The position numbers and the translations under genes are program-made. Below the pieces are notes generated by a model, which made no database searches, was not told where the DNA came from, and worked only from the letters and a program-made list of their open reading frames with translations. From NCBI RefSeq assembly GCF_003233725.1, contig NZ_QKQV01000004.1, positions 124,001 to 188,000 of the forward strand: a stretch of 64,000 nt of DNA, written 5' to 3'. Below, in pieces: positions 17,814 to 28,559 of this stretch (its first letter is position 1; every line of letters starts with the position of its first letter). The DNA comes from Mesonia sp. K7 (lineage in GTDB: Bacteria; Bacteroidota; Bacteroidia; Flavobacteriales; Flavobacteriaceae).

Positions 17814-17847
17814 CTGACAGTAAAAACTGGCTTGGCATACTTTTCGA
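17814..17847 (+). promoter_or_regulatory. groES upstream region with sigma-54-like element
   Basis: TTGGCATACTTTTCGA (17832-17847) resembles the sigma-54 consensus TTGGCACNNNNNTTGC: the -24 half is nearly perfect, while the -12 half keeps only the T and G at the expected spacing. CTGACAG at 17814-17820, just upstream, is the exact reverse complement of CTGTCAG in front of miaB. No good TAnnTTTG box is seen before groES. Confidence 0.4.
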
Positions 17848-17895
17848 ATATAAGCGAGTAAAATAAAAATTAATCATTTAAAATATTTATAACCA

Positions 17896-18171
17896 ATGGC
17901 ATTAAAATTTAAACCATTAGCCGATAGAGTACTGGTAGAGCCAGTAGCGGCCGAAACCCAAACCGCTTCAGGAATTTATATTCCAGATTCAGCAAAAGAA
18001 AAACCTCAACAAGGTAATGTAGTTGCAGTAGGAAAAGGAAAAAAAGACCACGAAATGACGGTTAAAAAAGGAGACGCCGTTCTTTACGGAAAATTTTCGG
18101 GAACCGAATTAAAACTAGATGGAAAAGATTATTTAATTATGAGAGAAGATGAAATTTTAGGGATTTTATAA
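17896..18171 (+). CDS. groES: Co-chaperonin GroES
   Basis: A protein of 91 residues, the lid of the GroEL folding chamber in the cytosol. It begins ALKFKPLADRVLVEPV, has the mobile loop around residues 18-33 (AAETQTASGIYIPDSA), and ends DYLIMREDEILGIL. The length is normal. It is followed 54 bases later by groEL, the conserved order. A stress-type promoter is likely in the gap after secG. Confidence 0.97.
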   Translation: MALKFKPLADRVLVEPVAAETQTASGIYIPDSAKEKPQQGNVVAVGKGKKDHEMTVKKGDAVLYGKFSGTELKLDGKDYLIMREDEILGIL

Positions 18172-18210
18172 GTCCTTTTTTTCATTTAAAATCATTTCTA
18201 AAAAACATAA

Positions 18211-19866
<1,656 letters not shown>

Positions 19867-19889
19867 TCACTCAAGCACTTTATAAAATA

Positions 19890-19918
19890 AAAAATCCGCT
19901 TTTACAGCGGATTTTTTT
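19890..19918 (+). terminator. Rho-independent terminator after groEL
   Basis: AAAAATCCGCT and AGCGGATTTTT form an 11 bp stem with a five-base loop and a T run. The A run on the other side means it may also stop transcription from the convergent muiA-like gene. Confidence 0.9.
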
Positions 19919-20000
19919 ATGCTTTATGATGTCAGTACCTTTCTGAAAAAAAAATTATTTCGCTTCGCTTTTAATGACCATTACGTCATAACAAGTGAAT

Positions 20001-20051
20001 GTCATGAGCGAAGTTATCTCATTTTGAAAGACTGCTTTTTCTCGCAATGAC
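20001..20051 (-). repeat. Degenerate dispersed palindromic intergenic repeat
   Basis: Read on the minus strand, GTCATTGCGAG opens the element and its other arm ends CTTCGCTCATGAC, an imperfect palindrome. It resembles the GTCATTGCGAG...GAAGCAATCTC repeats scattered between genes in many Bacteroidota. It begins two bases after the stop of the muiA-like gene and could cap that gene's mRNA. Only one copy is in the window, so membership in a genome-wide family is inference. Confidence 0.5.
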
Positions 20052-20053
20052 GT

Positions 20054-21658
20054 TTAATTCAAGTTAATCTTTTTGTCTTTCGGGAATTTTACCACATAGG
20101 AGAACTGTCTTTCTTGTTTTCCGTTAGCAGATAGGTTCACTTTCCAGGTGAGAATGCCGGTGTCTTTTTTATAATCTGCATTACCTACTTCTACATCGTC
20201 TACTTCTATTTCTTTGTTTTGAGAAATCGGAACTCTATCGACCATCGTGACTTCCACAGGAATATTCTTATTATTTTTCAGCGTAAGCTTATAGGTTTTA
20301 TTAACGATTCTGGTATTTCCGAAGAAGGATTTATCTTTGAGATCGTTGACTTCTTCACGTTCGACAACCAAACTCGGATCTTCGCCTAACGAAACCACAA
20401 AATCTTCTTCTACACTAAACGGATCGATAAAAGTTTTACCAGCGTAATTTCCGTTGAAGTAAATTTTGGCTTCCCCTGGCAACAAATCGAAGTTTTCCCA
20501 CTCTTCTAGTTTTGCGGTTAAATACACTTTCTGTTGTAACACGGGTGCCGAAAAATATTCGTAATCGGCTGCAATGTTAAACTCATCTATGGTAATACTT
20601 GTGTTTTCTTTAGACGAATATATACTGTATTTTTTTGTGATGTTAAATAGCTTATGCGTCATATTATCGGCTTTGGTAACTTCGGGTTGTCTTACCACAG
20701 CTTCCTCTCTCATTTCCCCAGCATCATCAGCTTCTAATCTAACACCTGCAACTTTCCCTTGTAAAGCTTGCTCTACACTACCATTCATATAACCATAACT
20801 ATAGTATTGTATAAAATTTAAGTATAGAGGCGTTAAATCTGGTTTTTGGCTGTTGAGATTTGGGTTTCCGGTAGAGAGTGTTACCGAGACATTTTCCCAA
20901 TCGTTTCCTGTGTTTTGAAAAACATTGGCTTTGTAATGAAATGAAAGCGGTTGGTTCGTATTATCGGTTTTGATATCGTAAGTTGGATACCAACCCGCGT
21001 TTCTCACATTATAACTGATTTCGAGATTGAGATTACTATTTCTCTCTGCATCTAAGGTCAAGAAAATTTCGCCACGACGCTCGTTTCTCTCGTTCTTAAG
21101 TTTATTAAACTCCTGGGTAATATCATTTACTTCCTGACTCAACTCATTGATTTCTTGATTGAGATCGTAAATTTCGTTTTGTATTTCAGCAATTCGCCTT
21201 CTGTAATATTCCGCGTAAGCGTTAAGTTGTTCTATCGTTACATTTTCATGTTCGTTATTTACTTTTTTGTTTTCTTTCAATAAAGATTCTTCTTCGCGCA
21301 AAGCAGTAACTTTATTACGGAACATGGCCAAAGCTCTGTTTCTTTCTAAGTAAATTTTTTCTATTTTATCATATTCGGCTTGGTTGATTTTCTTCTCTAG
21401 GTAGTTAATTTCAAATTTTATGGAATTGATGGTAACATCATTCAAACCGCTTATCTGAATACTGTTTGGATCTATTTCTGGTGACAATCCGCTAATTTTC
21501 ACCAAAGAAACACCTTGCGGAAGTGAGACTTCCGAAACACCAGAAATCTGTGCTCCTTTTAGAAAAACGGTCACTTCTTTAATCTTGAAGTTAGGAGAAA
21601 TCTCGTTCGCAAAAATAAAAAATGGGGAAAGTAAAAAGAGTAAAAATTTTGTTCTCAT
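20054..21658 (-). CDS. MuiA/DUF4139 family exported protein
   Basis: A protein of 534 residues with a signal peptide (about 1-17). It has an N-terminal DUF4140-like beta domain (about 25-85), a long coiled coil (about 88-195) and a DUF4139 beta domain to the end. This is the layout of the mucoidy-inhibitor MuiA family, whose molecular role is unknown. Inside the DUF4139 region, residues 294-309 (SVEQALQGKVAGVRLE) resemble the plug motif of TonB-dependent receptors, which is unexpected in a protein with no barrel. It is monocistronic, lying between the clpX terminator and the groEL terminator region. Confidence 0.83.
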   Translation of the reverse strand: MRTKFLLFLLSPFFIFANEISPNFKIKEVTVFLKGAQISGVSEVSLPQGVSLVKISGLSPEIDPNSIQISGLNDVTINSIKFEINYLEKKINQAEYDKIEKIYLERNRALAMFRNKVTALREEESLLKENKKVNNEHENVTIEQLNAYAEYYRRRIAEIQNEIYDLNQEINELSQEVNDITQEFNKLKNERNERRGEIFLTLDAERNSNLNLEISYNVRNAGWYPTYDIKTDNTNQPLSFHYKANVFQNTGNDWENVSVTLSTGNPNLNSQKPDLTPLYLNFIQYYSYGYMNGSVEQALQGKVAGVRLEADDAGEMREEAVVRQPEVTKADNMTHKLFNITKKYSIYSSKENTSITIDEFNIAADYEYFSAPVLQQKVYLTAKLEEWENFDLLPGEAKIYFNGNYAGKTFIDPFSVEEDFVVSLGEDPSLVVEREEVNDLKDKSFFGNTRIVNKTYKLTLKNNKNIPVEVTMVDRVPISQNKEIEVDDVEVGNADYKKDTGILTWKVNLSANGKQERQFSYVVKFPKDKKINLN

Positions 21659-21716
21659 TATTAAAATGGTTTTGTTTTTATTTTACTAAACAAAAACAAA
21701 GCCAAAAAGAAACAAG

Positions 21717-21748
21717 CAAAAAAAAGCGGCTCTTAGGAAACCGCTTTT
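21717..21748 (-). terminator. Terminator overlapping the clpX stop codon
   Basis: On the minus strand AAAAGCGG pairs with CCGCTTTT and a T run follows. The 5' arm lies in the last clpX codons and the stop codon is in the loop, so translation to the stop would compete with hairpin folding. Confidence 0.8.
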
Positions 21749-22971
21749 AATTTTTTTATTTCTACTTTATTGAGTGCTTTTTCAGCGTATGCTTTTGTTA
21801 TTTTGAGCTCTTTTTCGCCACTGTCTGGCATTTCGAACATCGCATCTGTAAGAATCGCCTCACACAATGAGCGTAAACCCCTTGCTCCCAATTTGTACTC
21901 GATGGCTTTTTCTACAATGTATTCTAAGGCTCCTTCGGTAATAGAAAACTCAATGTCATCCATCGCAAAAAGCTTGGTGTATTGTTTGACCAATGAGTTT
22001 TTAGGTTCTGTTAGAATAGCCCTTAGAGTCTTCGAATCCAATGGATTGAGGTAACTTAAAACAGGCAGGCGACCGATAATTTCTGGTATTAACCCAAAGT
22101 CTTTTAAATCTTTTGGGATGATATATTTTAAAATATTATCCTTTTCGTAATCGTCTTCAATTTTAGAAGCACTATAACCTACCGCTTGAAAGTTGAGCCG
22201 TTTTGCAATCGCTTTTTCAATTCCATCGAAAGCTCCACCAGCGATAAATAAAATGTTTTCGGTATTTACCTCGACAAATTTTTGGTCGGGATGCTTTCTT
22301 CCTCCTTTTGGTGGAACATTTACAGTCGTTCCTTCCAATAGTTTCAATAAGGCTTGCTGTACACCTTCACCACTTACATCCCTTGTAATAGAAGGGTTGT
22401 CGCTCTTTCGGGCAATTTTATCGATCTCATCGATAAAAACAATGCCTTGCTGTGCTTTATCGACATTGTAATCTGCCGCTTGTAATAGGCGAGTCAAAAT
22501 ACTTTCTACATCTTCACCTACATAGCCTGCTTCAGTAAGTACGGTAGCATCGACAATTGCCAACGGAACATTTAGCATTTTTGCAATGGTTTTTGCCAGC
22601 AATGTTTTTCCTGTTCCGGTTTGACCTACCAAAATGATGTTACTTTTCTGAATTTCGATATCGTCTTGCTCATCATCTTTGGTTTGCAATAACCTTTTAT
22701 AGTGGTTATAAACAGCTACTGATAGTACTTTTTTGGTATATTCTTGACCAATCACATACTGGTCTAAGAAATCTTTTATTGCTTTGGGCTTTTTTAGTTT
22801 AAATTCAGATTTAAGCTCTATTGCTCCTTCTTGCTTCGATTCTTCAATCACAATACCGTGAGCTTGTTCGATACAACGATCACAAATATGCGCATCTAAT
22901 CCTGCAATTAACAGATTAGTCTCCGGCTTTTTGCGACCACAAAACGAACATACTAAATCGTCTTTTGCCAT
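21733..22971 (-). CDS. clpX: ATP-dependent Clp protease ATP-binding subunit ClpX
   Basis: A AAA+ unfoldase of 412 residues that feeds substrates to ClpP. The N-terminal zinc-binding domain has Cys8, Cys11, Cys30 and Cys33. The AAA+ module has Walker A GQTGTGKT (about 116-123), Walker [10 protein letters not shown] (about 176-184), the pore loop YVGEDVE (about 151) and the ClpP-binding [10 protein letters not shown] segment, where the family usually has an IGF-type loop slightly earlier. It starts 3 bases after clpP, so clpP-clpX is an operon. A terminator overlaps its stop. Confidence 0.97.
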   Translation of the reverse strand: MAKDDLVCSFCGRKKPETNLLIAGLDAHICDRCIEQAHGIVIEESKQEGAIELKSEFKLKKPKAIKDFLDQYVIGQEYTKKVLSVAVYNHYKRLLQTKDDEQDDIEIQKSNIILVGQTGTGKTLLAKTIAKMLNVPLAIVDATVLTEAGYVGEDVESILTRLLQAADYNVDKAQQGIVFIDEIDKIARKSDNPSITRDVSGEGVQQALLKLLEGTTVNVPPKGGRKHPDQKFVEVNTENILFIAGGAFDGIEKAIAKRLNFQAVGYSASKIEDDYEKDNILKYIIPKDLKDFGLIPEIIGRLPVLSYLNPLDSKTLRAILTEPKNSLVKQYTKLFAMDDIEFSITEGALEYIVEKAIEYKLGARGLRSLCEAILTDAMFEMPDSGEKELKITKAYAEKALNKVEIKKLKAVS

Positions 22972-22974
22972 AAA

Positions 22975-23664
22975 TTATTTTTTTACTTCATTTCTGGTTA
23001 AAATCTCATCTATCATACCATATTCTTTTGCTTTATCAGCTTTCATCCAGTAATCACGATCACTATCGCTATAAACTTTATCGTAAGACTGACCACTGTG
23101 TTTTGAAATAATTTGGTATAATTCCTCTTTTAAAGTAAGAATTTCTCTTGCTGTAATTTCGATATCACTCGCTTGACCTTGAACACCTCCTAAAGGTTGG
23201 TGAATCATCACTCTAGAATGCGGCAAGCCACTACGTTTTCCGTGCGCTCCTGCGCATAATAAAACTGCAGCCATAGAAGCGGCAATACCGGTACAAATGG
23301 TTGCTACGTCTGGTTTGATAAATTGCATGGTGTCGTAAATTCCGAGACCTGCATATACACTTCCTCCTGGTGAATTGATATAAATTTGAATGTCTTTACC
23401 AGCATCGGCACTTTCTAAAAAAAGCATTTGCGCTTGTACAATATTAGCCACTTGGTCGTTGATGCCTGTACCCAAAAAGATGATTCTGTCTAACATCAGA
23501 CGTGAGAAAACATCCATGGCGATAACATTGAGTTTACGCTCTTCAATAATATTTGGGGTTAAGCCAACGGGCATCATACTCGATACTATTTTTGAGTAGT
23601 AATTACCATTGATCCCTTGGTCTTTGATGGCAAATTTTTCAAATTCTTTACCTATATCTTTCAT
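22975..23664 (-). CDS. clpP: ATP-dependent Clp protease proteolytic subunit ClpP
   Basis: A serine peptidase of 229 residues; fourteen copies form the chamber used with ClpX. The catalytic serine is Ser130 in GIAASMAAVLL and the histidine is His155 in SRVMIHQPLGG; the Asp of the triad lies near 204. The N-terminus is about 25 residues longer than in E. coli, a propeptide-like extension usual in Bacteroidota. It lies between tig and clpX, and a hairpin terminator lies between tig and clpP. Confidence 0.97.
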   Translation of the reverse strand: MKDIGKEFEKFAIKDQGINGNYYSKIVSSMMPVGLTPNIIEERKLNVIAMDVFSRLMLDRIIFLGTGINDQVANIVQAQMLFLESADAGKDIQIYINSPGGSVYAGLGIYDTMQFIKPDVATICTGIAASMAAVLLCAGAHGKRSGLPHSRVMIHQPLGGVQGQASDIEITAREILTLKEELYQIISKHSGQSYDKVYSDSDRDYWMKADKAKEYGMIDEILTRNEVKK

Positions 23665-23690
23665 ATTCTAATCGCTATTAATGTTTAAAT

Positions 23691-23719
23691 AAAAAGCGTT
23701 AACCTTTTCTGATTAACGC
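23691..23719 (-). terminator. Terminator between tig and clpP
   Basis: On the minus strand GCGTTAA pairs with TTAACGC around a ten-base loop and is followed by TTTTT. The stem is only 7 bp, so some read-through from tig into clpP-clpX is likely; no clear separate clpP promoter is seen. Confidence 0.6.
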
Positions 23720-23752
23720 CTTAAATATACTTATATTATCTTAGTTAGAAGT

Positions 23753-25075
23753 CTATTGGTATACTTCTTTAACAAAATTTTCGTAAGTAACTTCCTTGGT
23801 TTTTAAGTTGGCGTTTTCTTTGTAAAAATCCAACAACTTTTGGTTCATCACTTGCTCTGAGATTTTACGCACTTCCTCTTGGTTAGACAGAACTCTTGCC
23901 GTAATATCTTCTAAATCTTTATCGGAAGGATTCGTTTGCCCAAATTGTGCCATTTGCATTTTGATACGGTCTTTGGTCATATCTTTGATTTCATCAAAAG
24001 TAACTTGCATTTTGTTCTCTTGAATCAATTTTCCTTCGATCAACTGAAAACGCAAACCCTTTTCGCTCTTTTCGTACTCTTCTTTAGCTTCTTCAGCAGA
24101 AAGTTCTTTTTCGCCGCTTACTTGAATCCATCTTTGTAAAAATTCATCTGGCAAATCAAACTTTGTATCTTCAATTAAACGCTCGGTAACGTCGTTTAAC
24201 AATTGTTGATCGCTTTGCTGTACAAACTGCTTTTCTGCGTCTTCTTTTATCTTTTCTTTTAACTCTGTAACGGTTTTTACGTTATCTTTTCCGAAAAGCT
24301 TATCGAACAACTCTTGGTCTAAATCGGCAGGAATTTGTTCACTGATTTCTGTAATTTCAAAATCAACATCGATTTCTAAATCGTGCGCTTTATCGTGATC
24401 TACTTTTAAAAAGTGCATCAAATCGTGATCGTCTTCAAACAAATTTTTGGTCGAAAAAGTAAGTTTATCACCTACTTTTGCCCCTATTAATTTGTTGACA
24501 TTTCTTTTTCCTTTTATTTTATCTAACGAAAAGGTAGCATCGTTATCTATATTTTCTTCTTGGTTTGTAAAAATCCCAGTAACGTTTACACCTTCTTCTA
24601 CTTCATTTTTAGTTTGGATTTTTCCGTATTGCTTTTGGATGGTTTTGATCTGGTTGTCAATCATTTTATCATCCGCCACAATTTTGTAATGGGTAATCGG
24701 TTTTTTGGTATTTACTTCAACGTCAAATTTTGGAGACAAACCTAATTCAAACTCAAAAGTATAGTCATCTTTATCCCAATTAAAATCTGGTTGGTCTTTA
24801 GGAAGTGGATTTCCGAGAAGTTCAATTTTCTCTTCGTTGATAAATTTATTTAAGGTTTCTTGCAATAATTTGTTTACCTCATCTACCAAAACAGCTTGAC
24901 CGTATTGCTTTTTGATAAAACCCATGGGTACATGACCTTTTCTAAAGCCAGGAATATTTGCCGTTTTCTTATAATTTTTTAATACTTGCTCTACTTTTGG
25001 GTTGTAGTCATCTTTACTGATTTCTACTTTTACAACCGCATTTAATTCATCGATGTTTTCTCTCGTAATATTCAT
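23753..25075 (-). CDS. tig: Trigger factor
   Basis: The ribosome-bound folding chaperone, 440 residues from the ATG at 25075. The ribosome-binding signature is the GFRKGHVPMGFIKKQYG stretch at about 46-62. A reduced PPIase-like middle domain and a helical C-terminal domain follow. An in-frame TTG 30 bases further upstream is rejected because it falls inside the -7 box TAGTTTTG at 25103-25110, which would be transcription start sequence rather than message. It precedes clpP and clpX, the common tig-clpP-clpX order. Confidence 0.95.
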   Translation of the reverse strand: MNITRENIDELNAVVKVEISKDDYNPKVEQVLKNYKKTANIPGFRKGHVPMGFIKKQYGQAVLVDEVNKLLQETLNKFINEEKIELLGNPLPKDQPDFNWDKDDYTFEFELGLSPKFDVEVNTKKPITHYKIVADDKMIDNQIKTIQKQYGKIQTKNEVEEGVNVTGIFTNQEENIDNDATFSLDKIKGKRNVNKLIGAKVGDKLTFSTKNLFEDDHDLMHFLKVDHDKAHDLEIDVDFEITEISEQIPADLDQELFDKLFGKDNVKTVTELKEKIKEDAEKQFVQQSDQQLLNDVTERLIEDTKFDLPDEFLQRWIQVSGEKELSAEEAKEEYEKSEKGLRFQLIEGKLIQENKMQVTFDEIKDMTKDRIKMQMAQFGQTNPSDKDLEDITARVLSNQEEVRKISEQVMNQKLLDFYKENANLKTKEVTYENFVKEVYQ

Positions 25076-25102
25076 AGACTTTTCTTCTAAAAAATTGGAG
25101 TG

Positions 25103-25110
25103 CAAAACTA
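25103..25110 (-). promoter_or_regulatory. -7 box of tig
   Basis: The minus strand reads TAGTTTTG, an exact TAnnTTTG match followed by CA, 27 bases upstream of the ATG at 25075. Confidence 0.6.
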
Positions 25111-25153
25111 CAATTTATTTAACTAACAACCAATTTTTTAGAAGAATTATACT

Positions 25154-25489
25154 TTAGTCTAAAATCGAATTGACAATCGATTGTAAAATGGTCAGCAACA
25201 AACTAAAAATAAGTGCCCACCAAAAGCCATCGACATCAAATCCGCTTAAAAGCGAATCTGCAATGAGAACAATAAAAGCATTGATGACCAAAAGAAACAA
25301 ACCTAAGGTTAGAATGGTGATGGGCAAGGTTAACAACACAATAATTGGTCTGAGTATAAGGTTGAGAATACCTAAAATAATCGCCAAAATAATCGCATCT
25401 AAATAACCATCTGTCGTTACACCAGGCAGAAAATAGGCTAAGAAAACCACGATAACTGCCGTGAGCAAAAGTTTTAAAATAAGTCGCAT
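25154..25489 (-). CDS. Phage-holin-4-2/YvlD family membrane protein
   Basis: A small, very hydrophobic protein of 111 residues with four membrane helices (about 4-24, 30-48, 54-78, 88-108). The LNLILRPIIVLLTLPITILTLGLF segment is diagnostic of the YvlD/"phage holin family" group. Despite the name, this is a conserved chromosomal family of unknown function, and nothing around it suggests a prophage. It lies alone between the SGNH-lipoprotein terminator and tig. Confidence 0.82.
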   Translation of the reverse strand: MRLILKLLLTAVIVVFLAYFLPGVTTDGYLDAIILAIILGILNLILRPIIVLLTLPITILTLGLFLLVINAFIVLIADSLLSGFDVDGFWWALIFSLLLTILQSIVNSILD

Positions 25490-25514
25490 AATTGATAGTG
25501 TTTTTATAAAGATA

Positions 25515-25546
25515 AAAAAGGTATCCTCTTTCGAGAATACCTTTTT
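25515..25546 (-). terminator. Terminator after the SGNH-hydrolase lipoprotein gene
   Basis: AAAAAGGTAT pairs with ATACCTTTTT, with an inner CTC/GAG and one mismatch, and T runs on both strands. It ends the FadL-SGNH operon and separates it from the YvlD-like gene. Confidence 0.85.
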
Positions 25547-25567
25547 AAAATAATTAACTATTTTCTA

Positions 25568-27202
25568 TCAATAAAGTGCTGGGCCTTCACTGTACTGTCC
25601 AACATTTACATTCGGAATTTCAGCCTCATATTTTAGCTCGATAGCTTTGATAATTTCATTGGCAATAAATGCATAACCTCTTGGTGTAAGATGGATTCCA
25701 TCTAAAGAAAATGCCCCACCTGTAGCAAATTCGCTTGTAAGAAAAGTACCATCTTCTAAACTTAAACCTCCATTTGCCAACTGATCTAATAACGCATTGG
25801 CATCTACAAACGCTAAATTGTTTGCGTCTGTTATCGCTTTAATGGTTTGATTGTATGCTGTTGTCGCTGCGGCAACCTCATCTTGCTCAGCTTTTATAAG
25901 CACGTATTGATCTTCTAAAGGATAAGTAATCCCATTGATCGATAATTGAGCTGCCTCTGCTTGCGGTACTCCCATACCAACTAAAGTTGCCACTCGATCT
26001 TCATTTACTACACCAATCACAGATGATGTAGTCAATAAAATTAAATCTTCATAATCAGTTCTATCCGCATCATCACTGGTATCACTTGGTGTCACCAATT
26101 CTGGTTCGTAAATGGTTTGTCTTGCCTGACCGTATTGTTGCCCAAAAATTTGCGCTTGTGCTGGAGGAACTCCTGCTCCTGTCAACACTGCTGTTAATTG
26201 AGCTGACATATCTGGCAAGGACTCATCTTTTACCACCAAACCACTTGGCCCAGACTCTGAAAACTGAATCGATCTTTCCGGAACTCCTAAAAATGCAAAA
26301 GCCTGGTTGAGTTGCGCATAAGTTCCATTAAGGGTTGCTAACTGACCTTCTAAGTCTGCTGGAGAAATAGGTTGTGTTGGCACTGTGTTAAAAAAAGCGG
26401 TTGAAGCTACGTCAGGAATGTTTAAAACCACACCAGAAGAAGCTCCTGCAGAAATCATACCGTCAACAATTTGCGTATATGCACCACCAAAAACATTTGG
26501 GTCTGTGATATCGTTTGGCCCGTAGGTAGAAGGATCGAAATTACCTGTCTGGTCTACTCCAATTCCGCCTGAAGTAGCATAACTCAACACATCATTATTT
26601 CCTATCCATAAACTAAAGAAAGTAGGATTCTGTGCTACTGCGTCTTCTAAAACTGTAGTGTTTTCTGCACTTCTAAATCTCACAAAATAAGGGTTGGCTT
26701 GACCTGTTTGAACTCCTGCAACGTTTCCATAACCTGGAGCTAATAAATGAAAAGATTTTGCTCCTGGAACGCCCATGTTATTAAAGCCTCCACTTAACGT
26801 ATTGGTCACCTCTGTTGTTGGTGTGCCATCAACTGGCACTGGTGATGGTGAGCCCTCAACAAGAGTTAATTTTAGTCGAGGAGCTGCGATTTGATTTCCT
26901 CCCAGTAACAATCCACCTAGGTTATCATTCATCAAGGGTTGGGTAAATTCTCCGCCTCCAACTTGCATAAACTGTTGCGCTAAGATATTTGGAAACGAAT
27001 TTTCTTGCCCTCGAATATACAATGCACCATCAGCATAACCAGCAGTTAGTGAGTTTCCTAAAGCAACATAGGTTGTAAAATCTGCAGAACCTTGGTCAAA
27101 ATAACCACCATCTTCTACCGGGTTATCAAATTCTGGTTCGCAAGACGCAAAACCTATGGCTGCAATTGCGATATATGATATATGTCTTAATTTCATTTTC
27201 AT
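25568..27202 (-). CDS. SGNH/GDSL hydrolase lipoprotein
   Basis: A protein of 544 residues with a lipoprotein signal (lipobox FASC, Cys21). SGNH block I is GNSLTAGYADGA (nucleophile Ser51), the Gly block is in GVPGAKSFHLL, block III is IGNNDVL and block V is DGIHLTPRGYAF near the C-terminus, so the full catalytic set is present. Substrates are unknown; esterase or lipase activity on the envelope side is likely. Its ATG overlaps the stop of the upstream FadL-family porin (TAATG). This pairing of porin and SGNH lipoprotein suggests joint uptake and processing of a fatty or acylated compound. Confidence 0.86.
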   Translation of the reverse strand: MKMKLRHISYIAIAAIGFASCEPEFDNPVEDGGYFDQGSADFTTYVALGNSLTAGYADGALYIRGQENSFPNILAQQFMQVGGGEFTQPLMNDNLGGLLLGGNQIAAPRLKLTLVEGSPSPVPVDGTPTTEVTNTLSGGFNNMGVPGAKSFHLLAPGYGNVAGVQTGQANPYFVRFRSAENTTVLEDAVAQNPTFFSLWIGNNDVLSYATSGGIGVDQTGNFDPSTYGPNDITDPNVFGGAYTQIVDGMISAGASSGVVLNIPDVASTAFFNTVPTQPISPADLEGQLATLNGTYAQLNQAFAFLGVPERSIQFSESGPSGLVVKDESLPDMSAQLTAVLTGAGVPPAQAQIFGQQYGQARQTIYEPELVTPSDTSDDADRTDYEDLILLTTSSVIGVVNEDRVATLVGMGVPQAEAAQLSINGITYPLEDQYVLIKAEQDEVAAATTAYNQTIKAITDANNLAFVDANALLDQLANGGLSLEDGTFLTSEFATGGAFSLDGIHLTPRGYAFIANEIIKAIELKYEAEIPNVNVGQYSEGPALY

Positions 27203-28458
27203 TATAATTTATAAGTTACACCTAAACCAACTAACACTGCATTACTTTTATAAGTTCCTTCGAAAGGCACATTTTGTCCGTTTTCTTGGTAATAATCATA
27301 AGATTCGGTAATTTCTTTAAAATGTAAGTAGGTAAATGCTGCATCAACTGCAAATTTTTGGTTGATTTGATACGTAAAACCTCCTGTATAACCTTGAGAA
27401 TCGTTTCTTGGAGTTTCTGGAGCATAATAACCTGATTGAACAGGCGACTGATCGAAATAATAACCTGCTCTTAAGAATAATTTATCCATCGCTTGGTATT
27501 GTAAACCTAATCTGTAGATAGAAGAGTCTTCATAGTTTCTTGGGTTAGAGGAATCTGGATAGTCTTCTGGAGCAAAATCGATATCTAGACTCTCGTAAGC
27601 ACTCCAAAAGTTTCTGTTGTAATCTACAGCAACTAGCCATTTATCCATAAATTCATAAGAAAAACCTATACTTAGCTCTGCTGGCATTGGCAGTTCTGCC
27701 GTAAACCCAACAGTTCCGTTTTCTACCGGCGCCAAAGGAGAATTCGGTACATTTCTAAATGTAGCATCCCCATCTTCAGCTTTCATGGTAATTTCTGATC
27801 GGTAATTGATTCCGATTTTTAGTTTTTCCATCGGTGTAATCATCGCACTGGCAGACCAACCAAAACCATTAGCACCTTTCGCTTCTAAATCTACATTAGA
27901 ACGGTTTCCTTCTTCATCGGTAAGTGTTCTGTTCAAATTTCTATTAAAAGTCACACTCCCGGTCGCATAAATTGGCCCAGCACCCAAACTAATTAAGTCG
28001 TTGATTTTGTATGAAACCAAAGGTTGGATAAATACAGCTGAAAGTTCAATCTCATTAACCAAGTGCGAACCAGCCCAATCGGTTGGCCACTTTACTGTAC
28101 TTCCGTAAGGTGTAGTAACACTTAAACCTAAAGCTAATTTTTCGTTTAACTTATAAGAAAACCCAATATAAAAAGGGGTTTTTAAAATACCATCTGTTTC
28201 AGCAAATTGCCCTGTAGAAGTGTTTTGCCATTTGGCATTTGCCATGACTGCTGTTGCTCCTACCGAAACATTTATTTTATTCTCTAAGTGTATTAAACCC
28301 GCAGGGTTAAAAAATGCTAATTCGGCACTATTTACGACAGCAACTCCGGCGTGGCCCATCGCTAAAGCCCTTTGTCCTTGTGTGCTCACACGATAACCTC
28401 CCGCATAAGTTATGGCCGAAACCATAAGCAAAGAGATCATAAAAAAGAGTTTTTTCAT
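27202..28458 (-). CDS. OmpP1/FadL family outer-membrane transporter
   Basis: A protein of 418 residues with a signal peptide (about 1-19). It begins GGYRVSTQGQRALAMGHAGVAVVNSAELAFFNPAGL, the N-terminal plug of FadL-type channels (quoted in part: SAELAFFNPAGL). The remainder is alternating beta strands ending VLVGLGVTYKL, typical of an outer-membrane barrel. The family moves long-chain fatty acids and other hydrophobic molecules. It has its own -7 box at 28532-28539 and is followed without a gap by the SGNH lipoprotein. Confidence 0.9.
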   Translation of the reverse strand: MKKLFFMISLLMVSAITYAGGYRVSTQGQRALAMGHAGVAVVNSAELAFFNPAGLIHLENKINVSVGATAVMANAKWQNTSTGQFAETDGILKTPFYIGFSYKLNEKLALGLSVTTPYGSTVKWPTDWAGSHLVNEIELSAVFIQPLVSYKINDLISLGAGPIYATGSVTFNRNLNRTLTDEEGNRSNVDLEAKGANGFGWSASAMITPMEKLKIGINYRSEITMKAEDGDATFRNVPNSPLAPVENGTVGFTAELPMPAELSIGFSYEFMDKWLVAVDYNRNFWSAYESLDIDFAPEDYPDSSNPRNYEDSSIYRLGLQYQAMDKLFLRAGYYFDQSPVQSGYYAPETPRNDSQGYTGGFTYQINQKFAVDAAFTYLHFKEITESYDYYQENGQNVPFEGTYKSNAVLVGLGVTYKL

Positions 28459-28531
28459 ACTAATTTAGTGATTTGTTAATTTTTGTTCATATCAAATTAA
28501 AACATAAAAAAGTAGATTTCAAAGGAATTTG

Positions 28532-28539
28532 CAAAATTA
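28532..28539 (-). promoter_or_regulatory. -7 box of the FadL-SGNH operon
   Basis: The minus strand reads TAATTTTG followed by CA, an exact TAnnTTTG match. The leader to the ATG would be about 65 bases. Confidence 0.5.
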
Positions 28540-28559
28540 TTATGCAGGCATAGGAAATT

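Noticed and set aside
25154-25489. "Phage holin" gene as a prophage sign
   Set aside because: The YvlD-like family is chromosomal and no other phage gene is in the window.
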